From Zanthoxylum bungeanum (Eukaryota > Streptophyta > Magnoliopsida > Sapindales > Rutaceae), in the NCBI GenBank assembly GCA_019454045.1, contig SKCR01023724.1, positions 124,001 to 188,000 on the forward strand: a stretch of 64,000 nt of DNA, given 5' to 3'. How positions within the stretch are numbered: position 1 is the first letter of the stretch; every line of letters begins with the position of its first letter. The notes beneath the pieces are model-generated. The model made no database searches. It worked only from the letters and a program-made list of their open reading frames with translations, and had not been told where the DNA came from. Shown here piece by piece: positions 1 to 9,536 of this stretch. A program made the translations under genes and the position numbers.

Positions 1-200
1 CTGATGTGGGCATTAGGATCTTCAGTTGCATTCCCCCCAAACTGAACTGACTGCTGTATCATCTGGATGCATGTTTTGATGTCACACACATTTACTGGTA
101 AGGGAGGAAGTACAATACATGAAATGAAGCCGTCAAACACCGGAATAGTTCTATCTCGAATGGGTATTGGTGGTGCAACCTCCAAAGGTTCAGGTTCCAT
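1..200 (-). CDS. Athila-like gag, N-terminal fragment (partial at window edge)
   Basis: Open frame of 66 codons with no stop, starting at the ATG at 198-200 and running off the left edge. The start is chosen because it follows the leader of element B and opens the conserved frame (MEPEPLEVAPPIPIR). Residues about 46-66 contain MIQQSVQFGGNATEDPNAHI, which matches the conserved gag segment of Athila elements (MIQ-NQFGG--EDPNAHL in family members). Gag forms the virus-like particle in which the element RNA is reverse transcribed. The fragment looks undamaged; whether the rest is intact cannot be seen. Confidence 0.75.
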   Translation of the reverse strand, partial: MEPEPLEVAPPIPIRDRTIPVFDGFISCIVLPPLPVNVCDIKTCIQMIQQSVQFGGNATEDPNAHI

Positions 201-412
201 GTTGATGAGTGATTATTGACCTTCTCGCCTTTCCCTTCTCAATTGTCTATTGTTCTTTCAATTTATGGGTCAAGCGGTCAGATTTCAAAGCTTCTTGTTC
301 TTCCCATGTAGTGTCTGAGAACCTGAAATACAAGTAAAAAAAAATAAATGAAAACAATTTAGACACAAGTAAAAGTATTTAACCCCAAAATTAATAGTGA
401 AAGATAAATAAG

Positions 413-430
413 TCCCCGGCAACGGCGCCA
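413..430 (-). promoter_or_regulatory. Primer binding site of element B (tRNA-Asp)
   Basis: On the minus strand this reads TGGCGCCGTTGCCGGGGA, complementary to the 3' end of plant tRNA-Asp. It lies 6 bases from the LTR end at 437, as expected for minus-strand DNA priming. Confidence 0.9.
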
Positions 431-1326
431 AAAACTTGATCGATGAAATCACTCACGTAACGCAAGTGCACGTATCGCTCAAGTAGTATAAAATGTATTG
501 ATCCCATGAGGACTTAATACCTAAACTATTAATTTATGAAGCCAAATATTTACGAGTATCTAATAGACTGGTTGTTTGATTTGATGGTGAATTTAAACTT
601 AAAACAAGTAAATAAAACAGTGTGAAGTAGATGAAAGGAAAATTCAATATTATTAAACTATCTAGGGTTGTGAATTCTTCCAATATCATTTAAAGATGAA
701 GTGGTCATCTCATGTTTGTGCAATATATCGGTTTATTAACCTGGAACACGAATTTATGCAAAAGCCTATGTCGAAGGTCAGATGCAAATAACCCAATTAA
801 TCATATGTCTATGTCAACCAATTTACCTGAATTCGTTAAGATTAAGTTCAATTGTGGCTACCCCCGCCCGACAAGTATATGTCTATCCTGGAAGGAAATC
901 TATCAAGAGGTATCTAATCTTTAAAGGAGATCGTGGGCTATTAAGTCTAAGGCTGAAACCTAAAATCTCTTCGTCAAGTTCATTTTAAGTTTACCAGATC
1001 AATCTTATTAATGGCCAGTTAACAAGAAGCATTAAGCTTAAGACTTAATAAATAGACATTTATATTACCCAATACACAAAATAACCCCTTATAAACCGGT
1101 GATATTGGAATTCATCACAACCTCAGATAACGGGTTTAGTTACAACACATATTTAGGACTAGTAAAAGCTTAAATAAAGTAAATGACATAAAGTAAGCTT
1201 GGAAATTAAAAAGATAAAATAAACAATAAAAGAAAATGCTGGGGGTGAGAGGATCCACTTTTATTATTCTATTTTGGATATCTCTCTTATTATAATATAT
1301 AAACTTTGCATGACATTACCAACCTA

Positions 1327-1470
1327 CCATAAAGGCGGTATCCTGATTAAGTCAAATTTATGATTAATTCCAATCGACTATAAAGGCGGTATCCAATTTA
1401 GTCAGGTTAAAATTACTTTAATTAAGTCCAACCGACCATAAAGGCGGTATCCCATTAAGTCAGGTTTTAA
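1327..1470 (-). repeat. Three imperfect tandem repeats in LTR B
   Basis: The 15-base core ataaaggcggtatcc recurs three times (starting near 1329, 1379 and 1437), about 50-58 bases apart, each followed by a form of attaagtcaggtt. They lie in the transcribed part of the LTR. Confidence 0.8.
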
Positions 1471-1725
1471 ATAGTTTATATATTATAATTAAGGGAGATT
1501 AATATAAATATTAGTAATAAAAGCTTAACATTTTACCCCAGCAGAGGGGAGTTACCTCCTCATACTGAACATTAAAAATAAAGACCGAAAAATAAAGTAA
1601 AGAAAGTACTATTGCATAAAATTAAATACAGAAAGTTGTAAATAAACAAACAAGATACAATCTTCTTAGTATTCTTAAGGAATTCCCCATAAGAATGTAT
1701 GGATTTTCCTTCTGATTTCAGCCTC

Positions 1726-1733
1726 TATTTATA
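1726..1733 (-). promoter_or_regulatory. TATA box of LTR B
   Basis: Minus-strand TATAAATA in a gap between the GC-rich paired motifs and the transcribed LTR part. Position and context fit the LTR promoter; the transcription start would be about 30 bases leftward. Confidence 0.6.
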
Positions 1734-2277
1734 GTGAAAATTCTGCCCCGCACGTCGCGACGCAGAACCCTTGCGTGTCGCGACGCGCGTTTGATTAAAC
1801 GAGATCGTGACACATGGCGTCGGTTGCATCAGCAGCTGAATTATTGTTTTGGCGTCGCGATGGGTGACGTATTGCACGTCGCGACGCATGCATAGTAAAT
1901 GTTGGCAGCATGGGATGATGTCACGTGTTTGGCATACGTTAGCAAGACTGTTTTGATGTTGAAACGTGGCAGACGCATGTTAGCATGTGCGTATGATAGC
2001 AATTTTCTCTGATTTTGACACGTGTCCGGCGCACGTTAGCGGTGCATGATAGCAGACGGCGTATTTTAGCAAACGGCGCATTTTAGCAGGAAATTTATAT
2101 TTTTGCCCTTTTGTCCATTTTTCAATGTGTTGGCCCCAAATTGCTTCCAAAGAGTTCTGTTATTTTATTTATCTACAAAATAACACAAAACTAATCAAAA
2201 TATTCATAAATCTCGAGAAACTATACAAAATATTAAGTAAAAATGACGGTAAATACTGCTATATTTACCGTTTATCA

Positions 2278-3149
2278 ATGCCCCTTTAAAGTGCCGCACA
2301 AATGATTTCCCCAACTGCGCGAAGCTGCTAATACTCCCCGGAGTCAAGTTCATGAACCATAGGCTGGCTAACCTACCCAAGGTTAAAGAAAACACCTTGT
2401 TGTTGGCCTCTCCGGCCACTCTCTGAATCTCTATCAGCAAAACGAACTTTTCAACATGGGACTTGAGGTTCGTGCTCCCTTTGTAAGCATCCATGGAGGG
2501 CATGGTGAATCTTTTTGGAAACTTCATTGCCATAACTTCCTTCATGAACGGGACGCTGCCTTTATGTCGCGGTCGCCCTTATTCCTCATTTCATACTTTC
2601 TTCCCACTTTTTCATCTCATTTCAAAACCAAATCATCATCTGGTTCTCTGAGTTGTCATGCTCACGTACACGAGTTTCCCTAGTCTTCCACTCATAGTAC
2701 GATACCTCTCGTAAATGGGAGCTTCATGCCCTTCCCCAGGGTACCATTCCATGTCACTCTCCACGAAACACGAGCTGTTGTTGGAGGATTTTGGAGTTTG
2801 TATGCCTTCCCCTTCTTTCTACAACTCCCCCGCTGGTGCGACTCTAGCAATGACTACAGATCTCACTCTATGGGTACTCCTCTTCCCATTTTCATCATCT
2901 CCCTCTGCTCCGACGATTATTTTTCCTCTTGATATTTCCTCTTTCCTTTGGCTAGGGCCCGCTTCCCTTTTTTTTTACCGTCTTCTTTTCCAATTTTTCC
3001 AACTTCTCCATCATGGCCTTCATGAAGGTTTGAGTTGCTTCCATTTCCCTTCGAGCATCCTATCTCCCACTCCGCATAGTTTTTTCCATTCTCTCCATCC
3101 ACTCATTCGTCGAAGCCTCTGAAGATCTGTGGTTCCTGTCTCCTACCAT
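2278..3149 (-). pseudogene. Tat-lineage gag, decayed and interrupted
   Basis: The start is placed at the ATG at 3149-3147, where the frame reads MVGDRNHRSSEASTNEW, followed by a Lys/Glu-rich coiled-coil-like stretch with a stop codon near 3061. A second stop follows near 2957 (GSGP then stop). From 2545 down, the gag core is clear: FPKRFTMPSMDAYKGSTNL, then FSLTLGRLASLWFMNLTPGS and FAQLGKSFVRHF, the usual FP--F--P----Y-G--D / W----L-PGSI-SF--L---F---F pattern of plant Tat gag. Coding similarity stops at 2278, where LTR B begins, so B split the gene. Plus-strand open frames over 2456-3122 are antisense shadows. Confidence 0.8.
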
Positions 3150-3180
3150 CTCCTTAATGTGTTTGCTGCTTCTTTACTGG

Positions 3181-3198
3181 TCCCCACAAACAGCACCA
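3181..3198 (-). promoter_or_regulatory. Decayed primer binding site of element A
   Basis: The minus strand reads TGGTGCTGTTTGTGGGGA. The common plant gypsy PBS is TGGCGCCGTCTGTGGGGA, so the three differences are all C to T, two at CG and one at CTG, as expected from deamination of methylated cytosine. Confidence 0.7.
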
Positions 3199-3200
3199 AC

Positions 3201-4302
3201 TATTGACGGCTGTTTTTCGTTCCATGGGTAATTCGAAAAAATCACTCATTGAAAAAACCTCCTTAAATAGTTAATTTGTTTGGTTTATTGAGAACTAAAT
3301 GCAAACTTGGTAAGAGATATAAATAACAGACAAGACAAAGGGTTTAACGTGGTTCGGTGGAATATATCCAACCTACATCCATGGGTGCAAGGGAAATAAA
3401 ATCTTTATTAAGTGCTCGAGTCTGACCGACGTGCACTATCTCTCGCTTACACTTAAAGTTTTTTGCTCTCTCTTTTTACAAGTAATGTGTGAAATAAATT
3501 AGCCAACCTCTTACAATGAGTTCTCATCCCTCTTATATACTAGGTCAATTCTATTATTACACCAATTCGTGATGTCAGCCACATTGCTACGCCATTATTG
3601 CCTATGCTCTCTTCCCTAATTACCCTACGGATAATAGCCAGCCGCCTGAAACCTCTACTACCTGCCATCTGAACTTCATTAAATTTTCAGTTCTTGGTAA
3701 CTGTTACACTCTTTTCCCATGTGCCAGCCTGTATTCCAACCACTCCTATACGGTTGCGTGTGTCAGTCAATAAGCTTGCAGCCCTACTCCGTCCCATCAG
3801 CCGTTGACATACTTTTATCTCATTAATCATTAGGAAGCTCAAACTTATGTTTAGGGCTTATGTCGCCATCTAAGAACACAATGCTGCAACCTCGACCCTC
3901 ATCCTCGTGTCGGTCCGTCGAAACAAGTAACGACCTTCATTGCATCTACTAACAGGTCAGGTCAGTAGAAGAACCTTTACTTCTCCCACCTTCTCTTCAA
4001 AATGGTCAAGTCTGCACTGAGCCTCTTTTCATGTAGAAATATTGAGAAATAGCTTCCTCCGATGACAGTTCGAAATGTTATGATTTTCTTCTAACTTGTA
4101 TCTTCTAATGATCACCTTCCTCAGGTGTATGTGATCGTGTCTCAACTGATTCCCCATGTTCCTCGGGTCGATATCCGAATACACCACTGAGCCCGGAGTC
4201 TTATCCTTGTAAATATCTTGGACCCCATCTTGGCAAGTAAAATCCATTTACTACTTTTCTTCATACTTCGGCTCTTCTCGGATCAGTAAATCACCATCAA
4301 CA
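3201..4302 (-). repeat. 5' LTR of Tat element A (1.10 kb)
   Basis: Minus-strand LTR from TGTTGATGG (4302) to CGTCAATA (3201). A TATA box (TATATAAG) lies at 3539-3532. The transcribed part holds the phrase gtttaacgtggttcggtgg (plus-strand reading, 3342-3360), a block widely seen in Tat-type LTRs. The open frame 4029-4247 is not conserved and is taken as noise. Confidence 0.8.
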
Positions 4303-4811
4303 ATCTAAATTCATCCCCTTCACTTTTTTTTAATCTCAAAATCAAATTCTAAAAGATTAAACAAGAAACCCATACTCCAAAAAAAAAAAAAAAAAAAGAG
4401 GTCTAATGACGATTGACAATTTCAAGAGACTTCACCATATTTTTATTTTTAATAATTTTCTTAAATCAAATTCTTCAATTGTTTCGTTTTATCTCATTTT
4501 ACCAACTATTTATTGTTAAATAAATCAAATAATAACAATATCAACAATAACTCAATCAAATTCATCTCTTTCTTTGATAGTGTAGTGTTTGTTTCTTTGA
4601 TAGTGTAGTGTTTGTAAAGAGATTTGTGAAATAAGTGTGTAGTTTTTAGAGAGAAGCTGTTATATACTATTGAAAATTTAGAGTTTTCTAATGCCTATTT
4701 CGGTAATTTCAATCAAAGATAAATAATAACTAACAACCACCACTCTTTTTTTTATTTTTCTTTTTTTCAATAAACACTTGGATATTTTTTGTTTAGGTTG
4801 AGAGTGATTAT
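4303..4811. other. AT-rich sequence, no gene seen
   Basis: AT-rich, with an A-tract at about 4379-4397 and a 25-base direct duplication built on tttctttgatagtgtagtgt near 4570-4615. No coding or element signature was found. Confidence 0.5.
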
Positions 4812-4821
4812 AGTGATGTAT

Positions 4822-4946
4822 GATACAGTGATTGTGTTTCTTGTAAGAGTCTGAAACAGTCGAGGGTTTTACCTGCTCCGTTTAAGCCCAAAATGAGTGA
4901 TTTGACGGTGGGTTTCCAACGAATTTTTTTTAAAAAAAAAAAAAAA
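4822..4946 (+). mobile_element. SINE-like insertion 1 (5' truncated)
   Basis: A 125-bp body ending in a long A-tract (4932-4947), flanked by a perfect 10-bp direct repeat agtgatgtat (4812-4821 and 4947-4956). The body shares an ordered series of words with the insertion at 6362-6547: ttgtaagag, ttttacct, ctcc, ttaag, tttgatggt or tttgacggt, tttcca. A poly(A) end plus a 10-bp TSD is the signature of LINE-mediated retroposition. There is no box B, so this copy seems to lack the tRNA-like head. Confidence 0.75.
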
Positions 4947-4956
4947 AGTGATGTAT

Positions 4957-6350
4957 ATTCGTAAATGTTAGAGATATGTCAAAGTTGCATATCATGAATT
5001 GATCAGAAAGATTATCGTAAGCTTATTATGAGATAACCAAAATAGTTGGGCCCGAAATTGGATGGGCCTTTATCATTACATTGCGCGCTGCTTTCTCTCT
5101 CCTAGCTTGTTTTATATAAAAGGGGAAAAGAAGACTCAAATTTTTTGATATTTAAAAAGTCAATATTGTAAATCATGGTATTTTCATATTGTATTTATAA
5201 ATAAATTTATGAAAATATTATTTATAAATTTATTTCATTTATAAAAACAAAAAATTTGTGAAAATATTTTAAGACAAAAATTATCAAAATATGATCTTTT
5301 ATGATTATTTTTTAAATAAAATAAGCTTTTATGATTAATTGAGCAAATATTTGAGAATTTATTTGTCCCCTTTTTTCAATGAATAAAGCCCACTCACATA
5401 AGTGAGAGATTGGCGTGTTTTTTTTTTTTTTTTTTTAATTTCAAGAATATAAAAAAAAAATTAAAATTAAAAAAGGTTTTGAATTGATAGAATTGCACGT
5501 ACCAAAACCTTAGATGACGTTTTGTCTAGACACGCGTTACATTCTCAACTGATGCCATGTCAAAAAGAACAAAAAACCCACGACATGCACCGCACGTGAT
5601 CTTCGAGTCAAAAGCAGAGATACTAATCTAATCAAATCTAAAGACTTTTATCCAACGGTGACTTGATGGGTTGATTTGATGATCGATTTTTCACTTGTCC
5701 AATCTCAACCCAGTTTTTAGGGCATTTATTAATTATTTAATTTTGAGGCTTCAACAAATTAATAGTTGGTAGACAGTCTCTCTTTTATCTTTATTTTTCT
5801 TTCTAATCACCTTTTTTTACTTAAATAATTACAAAGAGTTTGGTGGTGTTAGTGTTACTATAATACTCGAGCATGATTATTAGCTTAATTAAATCTATGC
5901 CATAAGTGTTATTAGTTTTTAATCCCTGTTAATAGACTTTAATTGTTTAAACTCTTATCTAACTCTAGGCCTAGCATCATTTTCATCGGCACCCTTCAAA
6001 TGCTGTTGAGTAAAATAAATCAAAAAATATTTTTTCAAATAATATAAGAGTAATGATTTAAAGAATAATATTACTCATGTTTAAAAATGATAAAAAAAAT
6101 TTAGATTTTAATCAAATTTTGAAATTGTTCGTTTTGGAATTCATTATAATTTTTTTTATTCTACCTCCAATCTCAAATCTGATTATCATCTCTAACACTG
6201 ATAATACTATCTAATTAATCTACTGTTCCAATAATATACTCAATGTGTAACATGATCATCTTAATGTGTGATTACATTAATTTTAACACAATAGTCAACG
6301 AAAAAAAAAACCCAAAAGCAGCAAAAGAGAGAAGGAATCATTCAGAATAG
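4957..6350. other. AT-rich LTR-free sequence with scattered promoter-like motifs
   Basis: No convincing ORF. At about 5043-5125 there are two TGGGCC motifs (5048, 5063), a pyrimidine-rich patch and a TATA-like ttatataaaagggg, an arrangement seen in plant housekeeping promoters. No coding sequence follows. A T-tract lies at about 5420-5437 and an ACGT core in gcacgtgatc at about 5593. Function unknown. Confidence 0.4.
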
Positions 6351-6361
6351 TGTGATTTGTC

Positions 6362-6547
6362 ATTAAGGAACGTGACTTTGTGATATAGGGTTCATGATTT
6401 CATCTTGAGGTTTTGAATTCGAATCCAATGAGTATGTTTTTTGTAAGAGCTTGAGACAACCAGAGATTTTACCTACTCCAGTTAAGTTCGGAAATGATGG
6501 TTTGATGGTAAAGTTTCCAATGAATTAAAAAATATATATATATATAT
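6362..6547 (+). mobile_element. SINE-like insertion 2 (longer copy with box B)
   Basis: A 186-bp insert flanked by a perfect 11-bp direct repeat tgtgatttgtc (6351-6361 and 6548-6558). It contains gaattcgaatcc (6415-6426), close to the RNA polymerase III box B consensus GGTTCGANNCC. The following body is shared with SINE-like insertion 1, and the end is an A/TA-rich tail. Box A is not obvious. The two copies are clearly diverged from one another. Confidence 0.75.
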
Positions 6548-6558
6548 TGTGATTTGTC

Positions 6559-7490
6559 TTATCTTTCTTTGGTCATGTTAATTGGAACAATTTTAATATA
6601 AAATTAACATAATTAATTAAAAGAGCTAGGTTAAGTGGAAAAGGCAAAAAGGGACCCACAAAAGATACGGTTTTGGGGTTTGGAGCGAGGCCTAGAGCGG
6701 TCAATGCGGAGCCAAAAGGATTTTAGATTGACGCAAACATTTGTTATTTTCGTCGAATGCCGAACCCTTCCCACGCGCATTAAGTTACACGATTCAGTAT
6801 GTTAGGTGGGGCCCATCTGGTTGGGTGGAGTTTGCGAGGGGAGGGTTTCGACGTGTGGAGTGGCGCGTGTAGAGATTGTCTCATGTAGAGGACGCAAGTG
6901 CCCCGCAATTCGTGCGCTTCTTTAAGAGAAACGATGAACCCACGTGTTCACGTGACTCGCCTTTTAAATTAAATGATCACGAAAGCCTCTTAATTTTAAA
7001 AAGAATGAGGCACTCGTTAAGAATTCATTTAAGAAAAATTTTGACCTTATTTTTATGGGGAATGTAAAAAATTATCAAATCATTAATAATTTTTTTTTTT
7101 CCCATCAAAACTTCCCACGAGTGTCGTTAGCATTTCCCTTTTAAAAATGGTCCCATATATTTTGTTTAGAACACAAAAATTCTTTGTTTTGATAAATATT
7201 GTGGAAGCCCGTGCATAACTCCTGGCCAAAATAGGAGTGAGAAAGAAATTAGTCGGATGATTTCTAAGATACAAAGAATGGTTAGGGAGTTGGGAAATAT
7301 TAATATTATTTTCATTTTTAAGTATTGTAATTTGAAAACTCATCGATTAGCCAAATATACTTTTAACAATTCGAGTTATGAGATATGAACTGGTTCCATC
7401 TCAGATTTTGTCAATTCTCTCTTAAGTTTGCAATAACATTTTTTTATCTTAAAAAAAAAAGGCCATGTTTGATCATAGGTGAAATTATGA
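6559..7490. other. LTR-free segment with a GC-richer, G-box-bearing patch
   Basis: About 6640-6965 is less AT-rich than its surroundings and carries ggggcccatc and two CACGTG G-boxes whose starts are 8 bp apart (6941-6946 and 6949-6954). Flanks are AT-rich with T- and A-tracts. The small open frames (6876-7067 plus, 7083-7343 minus) show no recognisable motif. It could be a host promoter fragment or an eroded element. Confidence 0.35.
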
Positions 7491-8205
7491 CATTTTTGAA
7501 ATACACATATGTTATGTTATGGGTAGAAATGAGCTCATAGTCAAAGTGGACCCAATCAAGTGAAACAGACTCACTAGCACAAGAAATCCAATGAAGTGAG
7601 TCCAGCTCGTGAAATGTAGCCTACTTGCTTTCCATGGGAAGACATCATCAATCTCGCTATCGTGACTCAAGGTGTGATATGTCCCTGAAGCTTCCACCAG
7701 CTCGCCCCGTCCAGCGAGGGAGCTCGTTGAACACATGACCTACGGCCTGGAGCTTGTCATTGAGGTATTCTCACAAGTCTGAGACCGCTACTCATAGATC
7801 GTTGTAAAGCGACCTAAATGCCATATGAAGCTCGGGAAAGCCCCGAACGATCTAGAATTCAATTAAGAGAAGAATAACATCTTAAGATAATTGTATCACC
7901 GAGAATCTCTCCATCAATTTAAGATAATATTAAATCCATATAAATTAGGGATAATTATGGCAATGTAATATCATTATTATCTCCCCCAACGGTTACCTTA
8001 TTATAGTAACTCACCTCCAGTACTATAAATAGATGGGTGAAATCATTGTAAAAGTGAGGAGAGAAAAATAATACCTAAACTCTGTAAAAATTAAGAGAGA
8101 ATATTGAGCTTTTTGTACAATTGTAATCACATTAATAAGAGTGACTTATGGACATATGTTATTGGTTTGGCCAAACCACGTTAAAAATCCTTCTTAGCGA
8201 CGCTG
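7490..8205 (+). repeat. Tat-like gypsy LTR fragment K, interrupted by copia element 1
   Basis: Plus-strand LTR-like sequence with a TATA box (TATAAATA, 8024-8031), a purine-rich transcribed segment and the phrase ccaaaccacgttaaaaatcc at 8171-8190, typical of plant Tat-type LTR 3' parts. The left limit is uncertain. It is cut at 8205 by element 1, whose TSD cgctg occupies 8201-8205; the host sequence resumes at 17556. The open frame 7512-7736 is not a gene. Confidence 0.55.
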
Positions 8206-9522
8206 TGTTTGGGTTTCTAAGGTCATCCAAAGATCAATTTAAGCATAAAACATTAGAATACAAGAAGAAGTATAGGGCAAATATACTTACAACGATCGGA
8301 TGTAGGATGTGTTGATCACAAAAATTTGTTTTGAGAAGTTCCTCCAAGCTCCTATTTGAATGATGAATCCAAGCTCCAAGCTTTGAGATTTGAGATTCCA
8401 AGCTCTTGAGAATGGTTTCCCTATCACCTTAAATGATTCATTTGATGTGCTAGCAATGAAGATTTTGTAACAAAATCACCTTATTTCTTCCTAGTAACTT
8501 TCGGCCAAGAAGAAAAAATTTTGGGAGAGAAAATTTTTGGCTATTGCCGTGAGGGAGAGAGAAGTAATGAAGTTATGTTGACTTGTGTAATTGATTTCTA
8601 AAATCAAAAATTAAAGATATACCAAATATTTGGTATTAAGTCAATCATTTTCACCTTGTGTGTTTTACAAGTTACCATCAAGTCACTACTTACTTCCATC
8701 ACCAAAAAGTGATGAGAAAGACAAGTGATGTGACATGTGATGTGACAAGTGGGCCCCACTTGAATTCAAAATCCGAGTGGGCCCGCAAACACTCCCGGGC
8801 TCGGGTTCGTTAATTCCGAATTAAAGAATTTTCCGTTGCGACGTAATTAAATCAAATTTAATTAAATAATTATGCCTAGCAAAATTACTATTCACGTCGC
8901 TCGCGAATTAATTCTAAATTAATTCGTTCGCCCGAATTAAAATCCAATTTTAATTTCGTTATGAAATCTAATTTCATTTAATATATCAAATATATTATTT
9001 TATCGATTAATTCCAAATTAATCGTTCTCTCTCTTCTAATTGTATTTTATCCCAGATAAGATCTCTCCGTAATTAATCCTAGATTAATTATGTTCGAATC
9101 ATACGTCATCGGTGAATCTTCGAGAAGCGACCCATGAGATCCATGGATATGTTGGCCGCAAATCCAGTCATCGGACTATCCGAACACGTGCGTACATCGT
9201 ACCACATTTTACCGATTTACGAGCAACCAGGGTAAACCGGGACAGCATGCGTCGCCCAGTTTCTGTGTTCCCACATCCGCATTATCGATGTCCAGTCTCG
9301 ATAATACTACGACTAGAGATATTTAATGATTAAACCTTATGGATTGATATTGTCTCATATCTAATAATCCGGAACTAATCATAAGGACTTTTATCATTTA
9401 TATATTTAAGTAATCAAATTACAAAATGATAAAATACAATTTTCATTGTCACATAGTTAATTTGTACAAAAACCACAATGTCTTTTACAAATAGTGACGC
9501 TATGGGTCATAATTGTCCAACA
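8206..9522 (-). repeat. 3' LTR of element 1 (1.32 kb, internally deleted)
   Basis: Runs from tgtttgggtttct (8206) to attgtccaaca (9522). It aligns with the 1.9-kb right LTR but lacks a block of roughly 640 bp; in its place, about 9225-9277, is about 50 bp of unrelated sequence. It contains the hairpin array at 8844-9090. Confidence 0.9.
8844..9090. repeat. Array of eight triloop hairpins in LTR of element 1
   Basis: Eight successive inverted repeats, each with 7-10 bp arms around a 3-base loop: loops caa (8853), cta (8914), cca (8944), cta (8968), caa (8987), cca (9013), cca (9052), cta (9079). Five have perfect arms of 8-10 bp, one has a perfect 7-bp arm and two have one mismatch or G-T pair. 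All loops are C-N-A on this strand. The array is repeated in the right LTR (16271-16516) and, with variation, in both LTRs of element 2. Confidence 0.85.
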
Positions 9523-9536
9523 ATCTCCCATTTGGC

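Larger units (their letters stand above)
1..2277 (-). mobile_element. Athila-type Ty3/gypsy element B, 5' part (continues beyond window start)
   Basis: Minus-strand LTR retrotransposon. Read from the right it shows a 5' LTR (2277 down to 437), a tRNA-Asp primer binding site (430 down to 413), a leader, and the first 66 codons of gag running off the window edge. The LTR ends form TGAT...ATCA. It sits inside the gag of Tat element A, so it inserted later than A. The target duplication cannot be checked because the far end is outside the window. Lineage is inferred from the gag motif and the tRNA-Asp PBS, both typical of plant Athila/Calypso elements. Confidence 0.85.
437..2277 (-). repeat. 5' LTR of Athila element B (1.84 kb)
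   Basis: Bounded by tgat at 437 and atca ending at 2277, next to the PBS on one side and disrupted Tat gag on the other. On the minus strand a TATA box (TATAAATA) lies at 1733-1726. Immediately upstream of it (1754-1887) are four copies or near-copies of GTCGCGACGC in two pairs. Three imperfect repeats sharing the core ataaaggcggtatcc occur at about 1327-1455, downstream of the TATA box and so in the R-U5 part. Short open frames within the LTR (for example 712-988) are not genes. Confidence 0.85.
2278..4302 (-). mobile_element. Tat-type Ty3/gypsy element A (5' LTR, PBS and gag; split by element B)
   Basis: Minus-strand element with LTR 3201-4302, a decayed PBS at 3181-3198 and gag at 3149 down to 2278, where Athila element B interrupts it. 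The rest should resume beyond B, left of the window. LTR ends read TGTTGA...TCAATA on the minus strand. The gag resembles Tat/Retand-lineage proteins. Confidence 0.8.

Noticed and set aside
413..430. tRNA-Asp 3' end sequence on the plus strand
   Set aside because: Only 18 bases match and no anticodon or D arms flank it. It is the complement of a retrotransposon primer binding site.
2715..3122. 135-codon open frame on the plus strand
   Set aside because: It lies antisense to Tat gag, whose minus-strand reading shows family motifs; this frame shows none.
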